Shown here one piece after another: positions 1 to 7,165 of a DNA stretch of 11,795 nucleotides; the stretch's first letter is position 1; the number at the start of each line of letters is the position of its first letter. The position numbers and the translations under genes were made by a program. Below the pieces are notes generated by a model. That model had not been told where the DNA came from. It was given only the letters and a program-made list of their open reading frames with translations, and did no database searches. The DNA is from Anaerolineae bacterium (GTDB lineage Bacteria; Chloroflexota; Anaerolineae; J102), in NCBI GenBank assembly GCA_027036755.1, contig JALWDV010000402.1, positions 1 through 11,795 on the forward strand, written 5' to 3'.

Positions 1-2
1 AA

Positions 3-59
3 CAATTGGACGAGGGCCTGGACATCTTCGCCCGGGCGCTGGCGGAAACGGTTGGATAA
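3..59 (+). CDS. C-terminal end of an upstream gene, possibly a class III aminotransferase (partial)
   Basis: Only the last 18 codons and a TAA stop are inside the window; the gene begins upstream of base 1. The frame reads QLDEGLDIFARALAETVG. The pattern L-D-E-G-L-x-I-F-x-x-A-L closely resembles the final helix of PLP-dependent class III (GabT/ArgD-like) aminotransferases, where the protein ends within a few residues of this helix. The other two forward frames stay open here but give no recognisable sequence. The identification rests on a short helix alone, so the family is tentative. The next gene on the same strand starts 126 bp further on and could be co-transcribed, since I see no convincing promoter in that gap. 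Confidence 0.5.
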   Translation, partial: QLDEGLDIFARALAETVG

Positions 60-88
60 ACTCCCGCCAAAGCAGAGAACTCCCACGG

Positions 89-103
89 CGGATTGCGAAT
101 CCG
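89..103. other. Small hairpin between the upstream gene and the NUDIX gene
   Basis: CGGATT and AATCCG form a perfect 6-bp stem around a GCG loop, 30 bp after the preceding stop codon. There is no T-run on either side, so it is not a convincing intrinsic terminator. It may be incidental. Confidence 0.25.
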
Positions 104-170
104 GCTGGACGCAAGCGCAAGCAGCCAACAATCCGATGACCTATGCCCCCTTGTACTAGCGCCTTGCAGA

Positions 171-178
171 AGGGAGGA
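171..178 (+). promoter_or_regulatory. Ribosome binding site deciding the NUDIX start
   Basis: The stretch AGGGAGGA ends 7 bases before ATG 186. It is the only good Shine-Dalgarno match in this leader. It favours ATG 186 over the TTG at 93, which would open the same frame but add 31 residues unlike any NUDIX N-terminus. Confidence 0.8.
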
Positions 179-185
179 AGCAGCC

Positions 186-665
186 ATGACGCACAAAAGC
201 GCGATTTGCATCATCTCCAACGCCGCTCGATCGCAGGTGCTGCTCATCAAGCGGGAGGATTTTCGCATCTGGGCGTTGCCCGGGGGCGAAGTGGAATCGG
301 ATGAAGCGTGGGAGGCGGCGGCTTTGCGCGAGGCCCGGGAAGAAACGGGCCTGCATGTCAGGCTGGAAGCCCTGGTCGCCGAGTACACGCGTCCCCAGCT
401 TGCCGATATGGTGCGCGTCTACGAAGCCCGCGTCGTCGGCGGCAGCACCGACGATCATGGCTGGGAGGCGGTGGATGTACGATGGTTCCCCCTGGACGCT
501 CTGCCCAAAAACATGCCCTGGGCGCATTACCGCTATCTGGATGACTGGCGCACCGGCGATCTTCCTGTCCGCCGTATTTTAAGGCTGCCCCGAAGCTACA
601 TCCTGAAGATGCGGATTTTCATTTTTCTCCGCAACATCCGCAACCGCGTGCTGGGGTTGCCATGA
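186..665 (+). CDS. NUDIX hydrolase
   Basis: This 159-residue protein is a single NUDIX domain enzyme, a family that hydrolyses a nucleoside diphosphate linked to another moiety using divalent metal. The full signature Gx5Ex7REUxEExGU is present at residues 34-56: G34, E40, then REAREETGL at 48-56, with E52 and E53 as the expected metal ligands. The preceding LPGGE at 31-35 is also typical. The fold appears complete by about residue 135. The last 25 residues are unusual, a basic-hydrophobic tail alternating Arg/Lys with Ile/Phe/Leu that could associate with the membrane. The start is set by a strong Shine-Dalgarno sequence. The stop codon overlaps the ATG of the carotenoid gene (ATGA), so the two are translationally coupled. 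The substrate cannot be read from the sequence; a role in isoprenoid or nucleotide housekeeping is only suggested by context. Confidence 0.94.
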   Translation: MTHKSAICIISNAARSQVLLIKREDFRIWALPGGEVESDEAWEAAALREAREETGLHVRLEALVAEYTRPQLADMVRVYEARVVGGSTDDHGWEAVDVRWFPLDALPKNMPWAHYRYLDDWRTGDLPVRRILRLPRSYILKMRIFIFLRNIRNRVLGLP

Positions 666-1435
666 AATTTCGACGCGTTATCATCATTCTGTTGGCGTTA
701 TCCGCCCTGAACGCCATCTTGGCCGTAAGCTTCATGCTGTTGGCGCGCAGACCACCGCTGGCGTCCATGTTGCTCATCACCTTTTTGCCTTTTGCCGCAG
801 CGTTGCTGCATGCTGGTGCGCGCTTGGGCTGGCGGGGAATGCTGCTGATGGTGGGGACGACCACCCTTGTCAGCCTCATTTTCGAAAGCGTAGGCGTGGC
901 CACGGGCTGGATTTACGGCCCCTACCACTACGCCAGTTTTTTGCAGCCGCAATTTTTGGGGATGGTTCCTCTCTTCGTGCCCCTGGGCTGGTTCTTGATG
1001 AGCTACCCCTCGTTCGTATTGGCCGATTGGCTCACGCCCGCACATTGGCCTCGCTCGCGCCGCATTCTGGCCGTGGCGGCGCTGGGGGCCCTGGCCATGA
1101 CAGCCTGGGATATGGTCATGGATCCGGTTCGCACTTCTGTGGGCCAGTGGGTGTGGGAGGTGGAGGGCGGATACTTTGGCGTGCCCCTGCAAAACTACCT
1201 GGGCTGGTGGATAACAGTATTCACTGCACTGGCCGCGTTCATGTTCCTGGCCCGCTACGCGCCCCACCGCCGCAGCCAGGCCTATGATCGCCTCATGGTA
1301 ATCAGCTACAGCCTTGTCGCTATCTCCGAGATCATCATCGCCGCGGCCCTGGGGCTGAATGGGCCGGCGCTGGCCGGTTTCTTCGCCACCCTGCCCTGGA
1401 TGCTATGGGGATGGCTGGCAATGACGCAAGAGTGA
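662..1435 (+). CDS. cruF: CruF-like carotenoid hydratase (carotenoid biosynthesis membrane protein, DUF422 family)
   Basis: This 257-residue integral membrane protein has about eight hydrophobic segments (roughly 6-28, 35-52, 58-76, 100-122, 135-155, 178-197, 210-230, 236-254). Family-typical polar motifs lie between or at the ends of helices: E75 followed by TGWIYG (81-86) and Y88; AWD at 148-150 with D154-P155; W163-x-W-E; and GYFGVPLQN (170-178) followed by GWW. These match the DUF422/CruF family. Characterised members (cyanobacterial CruF and the haloarchaeal bisanhydrobacterioruberin hydratase) add water across the terminal 1',2' double bond of acyclic carotenoid ends. Length is as expected for the family. 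No glycosyltransferase (cruG), desaturase or cyclase gene is visible beside it, so the exact pigment product is unknown. Its start overlaps the NUDIX stop (ATGA). The gene symbol is by family resemblance, not proof of function. Confidence 0.82.
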   Translation: MKFRRVIIILLALSALNAILAVSFMLLARRPPLASMLLITFLPFAAALLHAGARLGWRGMLLMVGTTTLVSLIFESVGVATGWIYGPYHYASFLQPQFLGMVPLFVPLGWFLMSYPSFVLADWLTPAHWPRSRRILAVAALGALAMTAWDMVMDPVRTSVGQWVWEVEGGYFGVPLQNYLGWWITVFTALAAFMFLARYAPHRRSQAYDRLMVISYSLVAISEIIIAAALGLNGPALAGFFATLPWMLWGWLAMTQE

Positions 1436-1616
1436 TGGTTGGATGCACTAAAAAACTCAACACCGAAGCGCAGAGCGCACGGTGGAAGAAAAACGCGGAT
1501 TTGGAGAGGAATTTTTCTGCGACTACTACACGAAGACCCAAATGATTGTATGGTTAGCTATGATAATGCGCCGCGCTAGATGTGCGATCCGGCGCACTAA
1601 TCCCGTTATAGGCCCG

Positions 1617-1686
1617 GGGCGCTTCGCGCCCGCCGCCAGCGCCGGGGGATGAAGTCCCCCAGCTAGAAACAGCGCCCCTGCGGGGC
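1617..1686. repeat. Cluster of three short GC-rich hairpins
   Basis: Three perfect stem-loops follow each other. GGGCGC-TTC-GCGCCC occupies 1617-1631. GGGGGA-TGAAG-TCCCCC occupies 1644-1660. GCCCC-TGC-GGGGC occupies 1674-1686. Such closely spaced hairpins in a convergent spacer suggest a REP-like or BIME-like element; copies elsewhere in the genome cannot be checked here. None has a T-run typical of an intrinsic terminator. Confidence 0.55.
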
Positions 1687-1694
1687 TTGTTCAA

Positions 1695-1725
1695 GGTGCG
1701 CCGCACATGGCGAGTGCGACGCACC
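1695..1725. terminator. Long dyad hairpin between convergent genes, possible bidirectional terminator or REP element
   Basis: GGTGCG (1695-1700) pairs with CGCACC (1720-1725), and CGCAC (1702-1706) pairs with GTGCG (1714-1718). This gives 11 base pairs with one C/A mismatch and a 7-base loop. Each arm is itself a palindrome of the form GTGCG-N-CGCAC (1696-1706 and 1714-1724). On the plus strand the stem is followed by GTTTT, so it could stop transcription of the NUDIX-cruF unit. On the minus strand it begins 12 bases after the TAA of the 1217-residue gene but is followed only by TTG. A repeat or operator role is equally possible. Confidence 0.5.
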
Positions 1726-1737
1726 GTTTTGATGATC

Positions 1738-4700
1738 TTACGGGCAACGGCCAGCCTTGAACATATCGAGAATGCCGGCTTCATAGGCGGGAACGTACAC
1801 CAATCGACCATCGCTCGATACAGCCAGACCCTGTCCGCCATGATCGGCGTTCTGGCGGCTGACGCCCATGTTGGCGAAGACCTCGCCTCTATCTGGCTGG
1901 ATGCCCAGCAGCCGGTTGTTGACCGCATCGACCACGTAGAGCAGCCCGGTGGCTGGCGCATAGCTCAGGGCGTAGGGGATGTTGGGGGCGACATCGATGC
2001 GCTTGATGATCTCGCCCGTATCGCTGTTTAGCGCCAACACCTCGCGTCCGGCGCGATTGCTGACAAACAGGCGATGGCCCGCCTCATCCAGGGCGACGCC
2101 GAAGGCGCTGTCATCGGGCAGCGGCCCGAAAACGTCGAGGATCGCGCCATTATAGCCAATGACGCTGATGTAACCGTCCAGATGGGAGACGTAGACCCGA
2201 TTCGACCCTGCCGCCACCAGCGCGGGCATGGCGTGAATGTCTCGCGTGGCCATGACACGGTCGGCGGTGAGATCGATCACGCTGACGGTGTCATCGGCGT
2301 AGTTGGCCACAAAGAGCCGGTCGCGACTGCTGGCTGCGCCCCAGGGCAGGCCGCCAACCTCAATTATGTCGAGCTGCCGTTTAATGAAGGGATCGATGAC
2401 GCTGACATTATTGCTGTCGCGGTGCACCATGTAGACCAGGCCGTTATCACTGTAAACCACCGCGTTGGCGCCCTCGCCCGAAGTGCCGATATGGCTGATG
2501 TTCCCGTCCTGAGTGACAACCGCCAGACTGCCATCATCTTTCATGCCCAGCAACGCTCCCTCGGGCCAGGCCGCCACGCCTTTGGGATGCGGCCCTGTGT
2601 AGACGGTTCGTGCAAGTTGCAGCAGGCATGTGGGCTCGGGCGTGGCGGTGGGGGCTGCCGTTGCGGTCGCCGTGGGCGTGGCGGTGGGAGGAATCGGCGT
2701 GGCGGTCGGCGGCTGCGTGGTGACGCCCGCGGTGGCTGTGGGCGTCGTAGTTGGGGGCGCCGTTGCCGTGGGGGCCGGGGGCGGCGTAGACGTCGAGGTT
2801 GGAGTCGGCGTCGTTGTGGATGTCGGTGTGGCGGTTGGCGTCGCCGTCGGTTGAGGCGTGGGCGGAATGTAGCGAATTTCGAGATAAGGACGCAGGGACG
2901 CTGATGTATCGCTACTGCCGAAACTGTATTGCTTGTTGACCTTGCTTTTGCCGCGGATGATGACGCCCTTGTTCAGGGCGGGATTGTTGACCCATTTCTG
3001 CACGATGGCGGCGATATCGAAATCTGCAACGCCGCCCGGCGGCACGACGACTTCTGCGTCGTTCAGCGGCTCGGGATCAGCGTCTTTTTGTCCCGTAGCG
3101 CCCGGTTTTTGCCAGGCGACTTTTTTGGTGGCCCGATTGTAGGTGGCCGAGGCGTCCCAATTGCGGCGCAAGGCGTAGATGTTCAGCCGCACGGTGGGAT
3201 CACGCGGGTCTACTCGGGTGAGATGCAAGGTGGCTTTCAGAACTTTCGAGCCCGGGGGTATCTGTTTTAGATCGAACTTGATGAGGCTGGACATGATGTT
3301 GTTGATGCGAACGGCCAGCACTGTTTTTTTGTTATAGACGGTGTCGGGATGCCAGGCGGAAAGATAGGTGTCGAGCACGCCCTCATAGCCATTCATCCCC
3401 TGCTGCAATCGAATGGTCAGACCTTCGCCGGAAGGCGTCGGCGTAGGCGCGGGTGTTGCCGTTGCCGTGGGGGAGACAACGGGCGTGGGGGAAGGCGCCA
3501 GTGGGGGGCGCTCTCCGATAGGGACAACCTGCACCATGCTGAAGATGTCGTTGATCTCATCCTCTCGATCCAACCGCAAATCAAAACCCGACGCCCGGCT
3601 CTTCTTGCTGAAGACGGGCAATCCATTGGCGAAACGCGCGTCGGTAACGCGGAAAACCTTTGTCTTCCACTGGCCCGAGCCGGTGATGGTCACCCTGCCA
3701 GCCAGCTTTTCGCCCGAGACGCTGTCATAATACAATGCCCAGTCGCCTCCCTGATCATGATCGAAATAGGTCACGACGATGTCAACCTCGTTGCTCCCGT
3801 TGTACAGAAAATCGTCATCGATATCGAGGTTGAACACGGGCCAGAGATCGGCGGTGGTGCGACTGAAGTAATAGCGCCAGTCGGATTGCGGGCCGACATC
3901 GAACATATCGGTGGCTTGATCGATGACGTTCACCACACTCTGGCTTTCGGCGTCGGCGTAGGGCAGGGTCTCCAGCTCAGAGATGAGATGCCAGCTATAA
4001 TCGTAAATGTCGGGACACCAGGCGTCTTCTTTCCACGAACTGCGGAAGACTATCCATACATCGGGCGTGTTCCCCGCATCCCGGCCCGCATAACGATTGA
4101 AGAAATGCCATACATCGGGATACCGAACGTTGCCCGGCAGCCCCCTGCCGTCGTTGAACGCCAGCACATAATCAGCGCCCTTGTCCAGAGCGTTAAGCAT
4201 GGACCATCGCGTGAAGGCTTCTCCCTCGATGGGGATGCGCCATGTGTTGTCATAGCGGTTGTTGAATTCAAAGCCGATGGGCACGCGATCCTGGTTGACG
4301 ATCAACGGCGTCCATTGGGTGACATAGGCGGCGTCGGCGGTCTCGGAATCATTGTCGAAGCCGGGCTCGGTGATAAATCCCCAATAGCAAACGTTGTCGC
4401 CACTGCCGCGATTGGCGTAATAATCGCTGCGCAGCGATGTCAGCTCCAGCCCCACGCCCTGCTGCACGGCATGGCGCACCACGTCGCCGTGATAGATCTC
4501 GGCGTAGGCTGAGTTGATGATGGTAAGAAGGGGTTTCTTGCCCTGAAACGCTTTGACATAGGCGTCGATGATGCGCTTGTGGTATTCGGCCCAGGCTTTG
4601 CCTGGCAGCGCGTATTCCGGGCGGGCGAGGTAGGCTTCTTTTTGCTCTTTGGTGTCGCATCTCGCCAGGGTGTGGGGCCAGGGCACGGGTTCGCCCGCGT

Positions 4701-5391
4701 AGCCGATGCCGATTTCGATGGCGGCGACGCGATCGTCATCCCGATAACGCTCTCCCATGGCCATGATCAAATTGATAAGCCCCTGCTGCACGGCCGGATT
4801 CAGGTAGTTGAGCCGTTTCGTGGGCACATCGCAGGGCGGGTCTTCGACAATGACGGGATCAAAATCCAACGCCCACATCGGCGCACAGGAATCGCGCATG
4901 CCGCCCGTGCTGGAGGGCACATCCCGGCAGCGCGGCACCAGCCGGATGACGCCCTTTTTGCCGGGAGCCAGTTGCGAAAGAGGCTCGTCGATGAGAGTCC
5001 AGTCGTAATAGCCGCGCGGCAAATCCTCGATGCGGCGCCAGGGGATGAAGATATGGCTGCCCCGGGCGTAGTCCATGCCGTTTCCCAACAATTCGGCCTG
5101 GTCATACCCCACGTACATGCCCGCAACCAACCCCGGAAATGGCGTGATGGGCGGTTGTTCTGAACTCACGCCGCCAGTGATGGGAGCGCCGGGCAGCGCC
5201 GGCGAGGGGGTGGCCGTCTCCACTGCTGTGGTGACGGTGGGGATGGGAGTGATGGCGGCGACGGGCGTTGGCGTTGGTTCTGGCGGTCGAATATACTGCC
5301 TCCACAGAATCACACACAAGAACATCGCCAGCAGGGCCAGGACGACCCCAAAAATGATGCTGTAACGACGCTTTGAATGGGGGGAACTCAT
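1738..5391 (-). CDS. Membrane-anchored modular protein: glycosidase-like barrel, DNRLRE domain and YVTN beta-propeller
   Basis: This 1217-residue protein probably sits outside the membrane on one N-terminal anchor. After a basic start (SKRRY) comes a hydrophobic helix (about 11-30) and a Thr-Pro stalk (36-66). Residues 85-475 look like a TIM barrel of the clan GH-A type: strand-4-like GEP gives a candidate acid/base E234, and IGFEF a candidate nucleophile E375. Residues 485-625 look like a beta-sandwich. A Thr-Pro linker (629-655) leads to a DNRLRE domain (657-842; DTYLSAW, SSLIKFDL, ending in RPYLEIRY), a 78-residue Thr-Pro linker, then a propeller (921-1213) with about seven blades of the type LFVANYADDTVSVID. 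Enzyme activity and substrate are unknown; the barrel could be a non-catalytic scaffold. There is no clear Shine-Dalgarno sequence before the ATG, but a near-consensus promoter lies 63 bp upstream. It is the last minus-strand gene and appears to be transcribed separately from sfsA. Confidence 0.93.
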   Translation of the reverse strand: MSSPHSKRRYSIIFGVVLALLAMFLCVILWRQYIRPPEPTPTPVAAITPIPTVTTAVETATPSPALPGAPITGGVSSEQPPITPFPGLVAGMYVGYDQAELLGNGMDYARGSHIFIPWRRIEDLPRGYYDWTLIDEPLSQLAPGKKGVIRLVPRCRDVPSSTGGMRDSCAPMWALDFDPVIVEDPPCDVPTKRLNYLNPAVQQGLINLIMAMGERYRDDDRVAAIEIGIGYAGEPVPWPHTLARCDTKEQKEAYLARPEYALPGKAWAEYHKRIIDAYVKAFQGKKPLLTIINSAYAEIYHGDVVRHAVQQGVGLELTSLRSDYYANRGSGDNVCYWGFITEPGFDNDSETADAAYVTQWTPLIVNQDRVPIGFEFNNRYDNTWRIPIEGEAFTRWSMLNALDKGADYVLAFNDGRGLPGNVRYPDVWHFFNRYAGRDAGNTPDVWIVFRSSWKEDAWCPDIYDYSWHLISELETLPYADAESQSVVNVIDQATDMFDVGPQSDWRYYFSRTTADLWPVFNLDIDDDFLYNGSNEVDIVVTYFDHDQGGDWALYYDSVSGEKLAGRVTITGSGQWKTKVFRVTDARFANGLPVFSKKSRASGFDLRLDREDEINDIFSMVQVVPIGERPPLAPSPTPVVSPTATATPAPTPTPSGEGLTIRLQQGMNGYEGVLDTYLSAWHPDTVYNKKTVLAVRINNIMSSLIKFDLKQIPPGSKVLKATLHLTRVDPRDPTVRLNIYALRRNWDASATYNRATKKVAWQKPGATGQKDADPEPLNDAEVVVPPGGVADFDIAAIVQKWVNNPALNKGVIIRGKSKVNKQYSFGSSDTSASLRPYLEIRYIPPTPQPTATPTATPTSTTTPTPTSTSTPPPAPTATAPPTTTPTATAGVTTQPPTATPIPPTATPTATATAAPTATPEPTCLLQLARTVYTGPHPKGVAAWPEGALLGMKDDGSLAVVTQDGNISHIGTSGEGANAVVYSDNGLVYMVHRDSNNVSVIDPFIKRQLDIIEVGGLPWGAASSRDRLFVANYADDTVSVIDLTADRVMATRDIHAMPALVAAGSNRVYVSHLDGYISVIGYNGAILDVFGPLPDDSAFGVALDEAGHRLFVSNRAGREVLALNSDTGEIIKRIDVAPNIPYALSYAPATGLLYVVDAVNNRLLGIQPDRGEVFANMGVSRQNADHGGQGLAVSSDGRLVYVPAYEAGILDMFKAGRCP
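2632..2865 (-). repeat. Low-complexity coding repeat: 78-residue Thr/Pro/Ala linker
   Basis: The DNA is built from degenerate GTNGGN/GGCGTN-type units that encode runs of TPTATPT, TPPPAPT and similar. It joins the DNRLRE domain to the beta-propeller. Such linkers are common in extracellular modular proteins of Chloroflexota and may be O-glycosylated. A similar shorter linker (3427-3507) separates the beta-sandwich from the DNRLRE domain. Confidence 0.85.
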
Positions 5392-5453
5392 GCGTTATTG
5401 TTTTGTTTCGGGGGACGAGGAGAGAGTGTTTTGTTGTGATGTCGATTTAATTT

Positions 5454-5482
5454 ATTATAGTCTTTGTCCGTTTTTTTGGCAA
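5454..5482 (-). promoter_or_regulatory. Sigma70-type promoter of the 1217-residue protein gene
   Basis: On the minus strand the -35 box TTGCCA (5482-5477) is separated by exactly 17 bases from a perfect -10 box TATAAT (5459-5454). The spacer and the region after it are AT-rich against a GC-rich background. Transcription would start near 5447, leaving a leader of about 56 bases before ATG 5391. It lies just after the sfsA stop codon, so it separates the 1217-residue gene from the upstream operon. Confidence 0.8.
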
Positions 5483-5514
5483 TCTGGCTGGCCGGGACGC
5501 GTTTTGGAGTTTGG

Positions 5515-5529
5515 TTCGCATGATGCGAA
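5515..5529. promoter_or_regulatory. 15-bp perfect palindrome after sfsA, candidate operator or weak terminator
   Basis: TTCGCAT and ATGCGAA flank a single central base. It lies 3 bases past the sfsA stop and 32 bases upstream of the -35 box of the next gene. As RNA it would fold only as TTCGC/GCGAA around five bases with no U-run, so it is a weak terminator. Its symmetry and place would suit a regulator binding site. Confidence 0.4.
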
Positions 5530-5532
5530 GGT

Positions 5533-6231
5533 TCAGCCAGCCGGAGGCAATCGCACGGGAATGGCGTGATCCAGTGCGATTTCCTCCATCGAGACGCGAC
5601 AGACATAGGCCCGCACCTCTACGCCCGCGGCCGCGGCCTCGGCCAGGGTTTGGGCGAAGAGCGGGTCCACCGAGGCGGCCGGAGCGAAGGCTGCCGCGTC
5701 TTCCCGCTGCACGATGAACGCGACCGCCGCCCGCTCGCCCTGGGCCAGGATGTCGAGCAATTCGCGCAGATGGCGGCTGCCCCGGGCCGTGGGAACATCG
5801 GGGAAGTAGGCCACGCCATTTTCGACCAGGGTCACCGATTTGGTCTCCACCCAGCAGACGCCCTCGGGCCCGCACAGACGAAAATCCAGCCGACTGTCGC
5901 CGTAGCGCACCTCCGGCTGGATGTGATGGCAGGGGAATTCGGGCAAGCGGCCCGCGGCAACGGCTTCGGCGAAGATGGGATTGGGCAGACGGGCGTCGAT
6001 GGAGACCAGCGCCCGGGGCAGTTGCACCAGCTTCAGGTCGTAGGGCGTCTTGCGCCCGGGCTTTGCCACTGGATGCAGGAAGATGGGGCGTCCGGGCGTG
6101 AAGAGATCGTCCAGCCTGCCCGAGTTGGGAACGTGCGCCCAGGTTTCTTTCCCATCCACCGCCACGGTGGCCCGAAATCGGTTATCGCGATGCAAAAACC
6201 GGGCCGGGATCAGCGGCTGAGGGTGTTTCAT
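5533..6231 (-). CDS. sfsA: SfsA family DNA-binding/nuclease-like protein (sugar fermentation stimulation protein)
   Basis: This 232-residue protein matches SfsA along its whole length: RFLHRDNRF (11-19), AHVPNSGRL (32-40), RKTPYDLKL (60-68), RYGDSRLDF (109-117), VETKS (128-132), FPDVPTARGSRHL (143-155) and VQRED (174-178). E. coli SfsA binds DNA and was linked to maltose metabolism. The family has an N-terminal OB-like part and a nuclease-like core; here D116, E129 and K131 fit a PD-(D/E)xK arrangement. The biochemical role is still poorly defined. The start ATG overlaps the TGA of the preceding 310-residue gene (ATGA), so it is translated in the same operon, which is driven from near 10443. 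The gene ends just before a new promoter. Linkage of sfsA to carbohydrate-associated modular proteins may be meaningful or chance. Confidence 0.95.
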   Translation of the reverse strand: MKHPQPLIPARFLHRDNRFRATVAVDGKETWAHVPNSGRLDDLFTPGRPIFLHPVAKPGRKTPYDLKLVQLPRALVSIDARLPNPIFAEAVAAGRLPEFPCHHIQPEVRYGDSRLDFRLCGPEGVCWVETKSVTLVENGVAYFPDVPTARGSRHLRELLDILAQGERAAVAFIVQREDAAAFAPAASVDPLFAQTLAEAAAAGVEVRAYVCRVSMEEIALDHAIPVRLPPAG

Positions 6232-7160
6232 TCAGGGTTTTCCAGGGCGTTTAGCAGTTCGCCGGGATCGGTGGGCAGTTGCCTCACCTGGCAGCCCGCG
6301 GCCGCCAGCGCGTCGATGGTTTCCTGCGGATGGACGCCGATGAGGCTGACGGTCACGGCCTGTTGGGCCTCCTCGACGCGGTGTCCAAAGAGGATGTCGT
6401 TGTGAGACAGGTAGTCGGAGAGGAGGGAGAGATAAAGCCGGGTTTCGGGCGTTTTCGCATCCCCAAACAGGAAGTATTGGGCGCCGACGCGTTCTGCGGG
6501 CGGCGATGGCGAAAAGTCCAGAGCGACCGCGTCGCGGCCATCCAGGAAGACGGGCCCGGCCACCCGCAGATCGCTCATGTCGCGCACGATGTAGGCCCCG
6601 GCGGAGAGATCGTCGAAGCGGTAGTGCTCATCCGCGCCAACCACCATGGTTTTGACCACGTTCTCGTTATCCAGCAGGGCCAGGGTGTGGCCGCCGCCTC
6701 CGGGCACGCGGCCGCTGATGACGCTGTACGCGGGTTCGCCGGGCTCCTCCGCGACCGCGCGCAGATAGGTGATGGCGAAGGAGTGATGGAAGAGGGTGTT
6801 GCCCGGCGCTTCGTCGGGATGATCGGTGCGCAGGTTGATGACCCGGTCGGAGGGCGCGCCCACGCCCTCGACGCTGCACACCTGCCATTTCCACATGGGG
6901 AAATTGGCTCCGGGATCGGGCGGCTCTTTTTCGATGGTGACCGTATCGCTGCCGCCATCCCAGAGGATGGTGAACAGAGAGCCATACAGTCGTTCGTCCG
7001 CCTCATCGACCGCGTCCAAAAAGATGTGATGCCGTCCGTTGTTTTCTTCGGGCGTGAGGTGATGCACCCTGGTGACCTTCCAGTAAACCTGCCCGGGTTC
7101 CACTGCGGCGGGGATGATTTCAACGCCGTAGGCCGCGGCGTCATTGATTACGTCTGTCAT
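6228..7160 (-). CDS. Modular protein of unknown function: VHHLTPEEN domain, Cna-B-like module, C-terminal domain shared with the upstream gene
   Basis: I cannot give this 310-residue protein a function. Three parts are visible. Residues 13-135 form a compact beta-rich domain with conserved-looking VHHLTPEEN (32-40), HHIFLDAVDE (44-53), HPDEAPGNT (114-122) and HHSF (125-128). I recall such a domain, rich in His and Asn, in large Chloroflexota proteins beside glycosidase-like barrels. Residues 142-216 look like one Cna-B/carboxypeptidase-regulatory beta-sandwich (DEHYRFDDLSAGAYIV, then a V-F-L-D-G strand). Residues 226-307 align with the end of the 1022-residue neighbour; EAQ-x-A-x-TV-x-LIG at 264-275 is the anchor. 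There is no signal peptide or membrane helix. The start has AGGAGA five bases upstream. The gene begins 13 bp after its neighbour and overlaps sfsA by 4 bp, so all three form one operon. Confidence 0.93.
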   Translation of the reverse strand: MTDVINDAAAYGVEIIPAAVEPGQVYWKVTRVHHLTPEENNGRHHIFLDAVDEADERLYGSLFTILWDGGSDTVTIEKEPPDPGANFPMWKWQVCSVEGVGAPSDRVINLRTDHPDEAPGNTLFHHSFAITYLRAVAEEPGEPAYSVISGRVPGGGGHTLALLDNENVVKTMVVGADEHYRFDDLSAGAYIVRDMSDLRVAGPVFLDGRDAVALDFSPSPPAERVGAQYFLFGDAKTPETRLYLSLLSDYLSHNDILFGHRVEEAQQAVTVSLIGVHPQETIDALAAAGCQVRQLPTDPGELLNALENPE

Positions 7161-7165
7161 GGGAA

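Larger units (their letters stand above)
1436..1737. other. Convergent intergenic region without a gene
   Basis: This 302-bp spacer lies between the stop of the carotenoid gene and the stop of the 1217-residue protein gene, which face each other. No credible ORF is present. The first 120 bp are less GC-rich and contain purine-rich runs (a GAAGAAAAA tract near 1485-1497 and AATTTTTCTGCG near 1510). The second half is packed with short perfect hairpins and GTGCG/CGCAC dyads that look like intergenic repetitive DNA. Confidence 0.7.

Noticed and set aside
1446..1541. A degenerate inverted element of the ACCGAAG...CGCAGAG / CTGCG...CGAAG type found in many bacterial spacers
   Set aside because: The left half (ACCGAAGCGCAGAGCGCACGG) resembles such elements. 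When I aligned the two halves, only the GAAAAA/TTTTTC core paired well, so it stays an impression.
2632..2865. A tandem-repeat or CRISPR-like array suggested by the regular GTGGGCGTGGCGGTG units
   Set aside because: The units are degenerate, keep the reading frame and encode a Thr-Pro-Ala linker. There are no unique spacers between identical repeats.
3349..4512. A 387-codon plus-strand frame inside the 1217-residue gene
   Set aside because: It has no start signal and its product resembles the reverse reading of a structured coding region. The minus strand codes for the barrel and beta-sandwich domains there.
5566..6405. A 279-codon plus-strand frame antisense to sfsA
   Set aside because: SfsA on the minus strand matches its family from end to end; the opposite frame has no domain.
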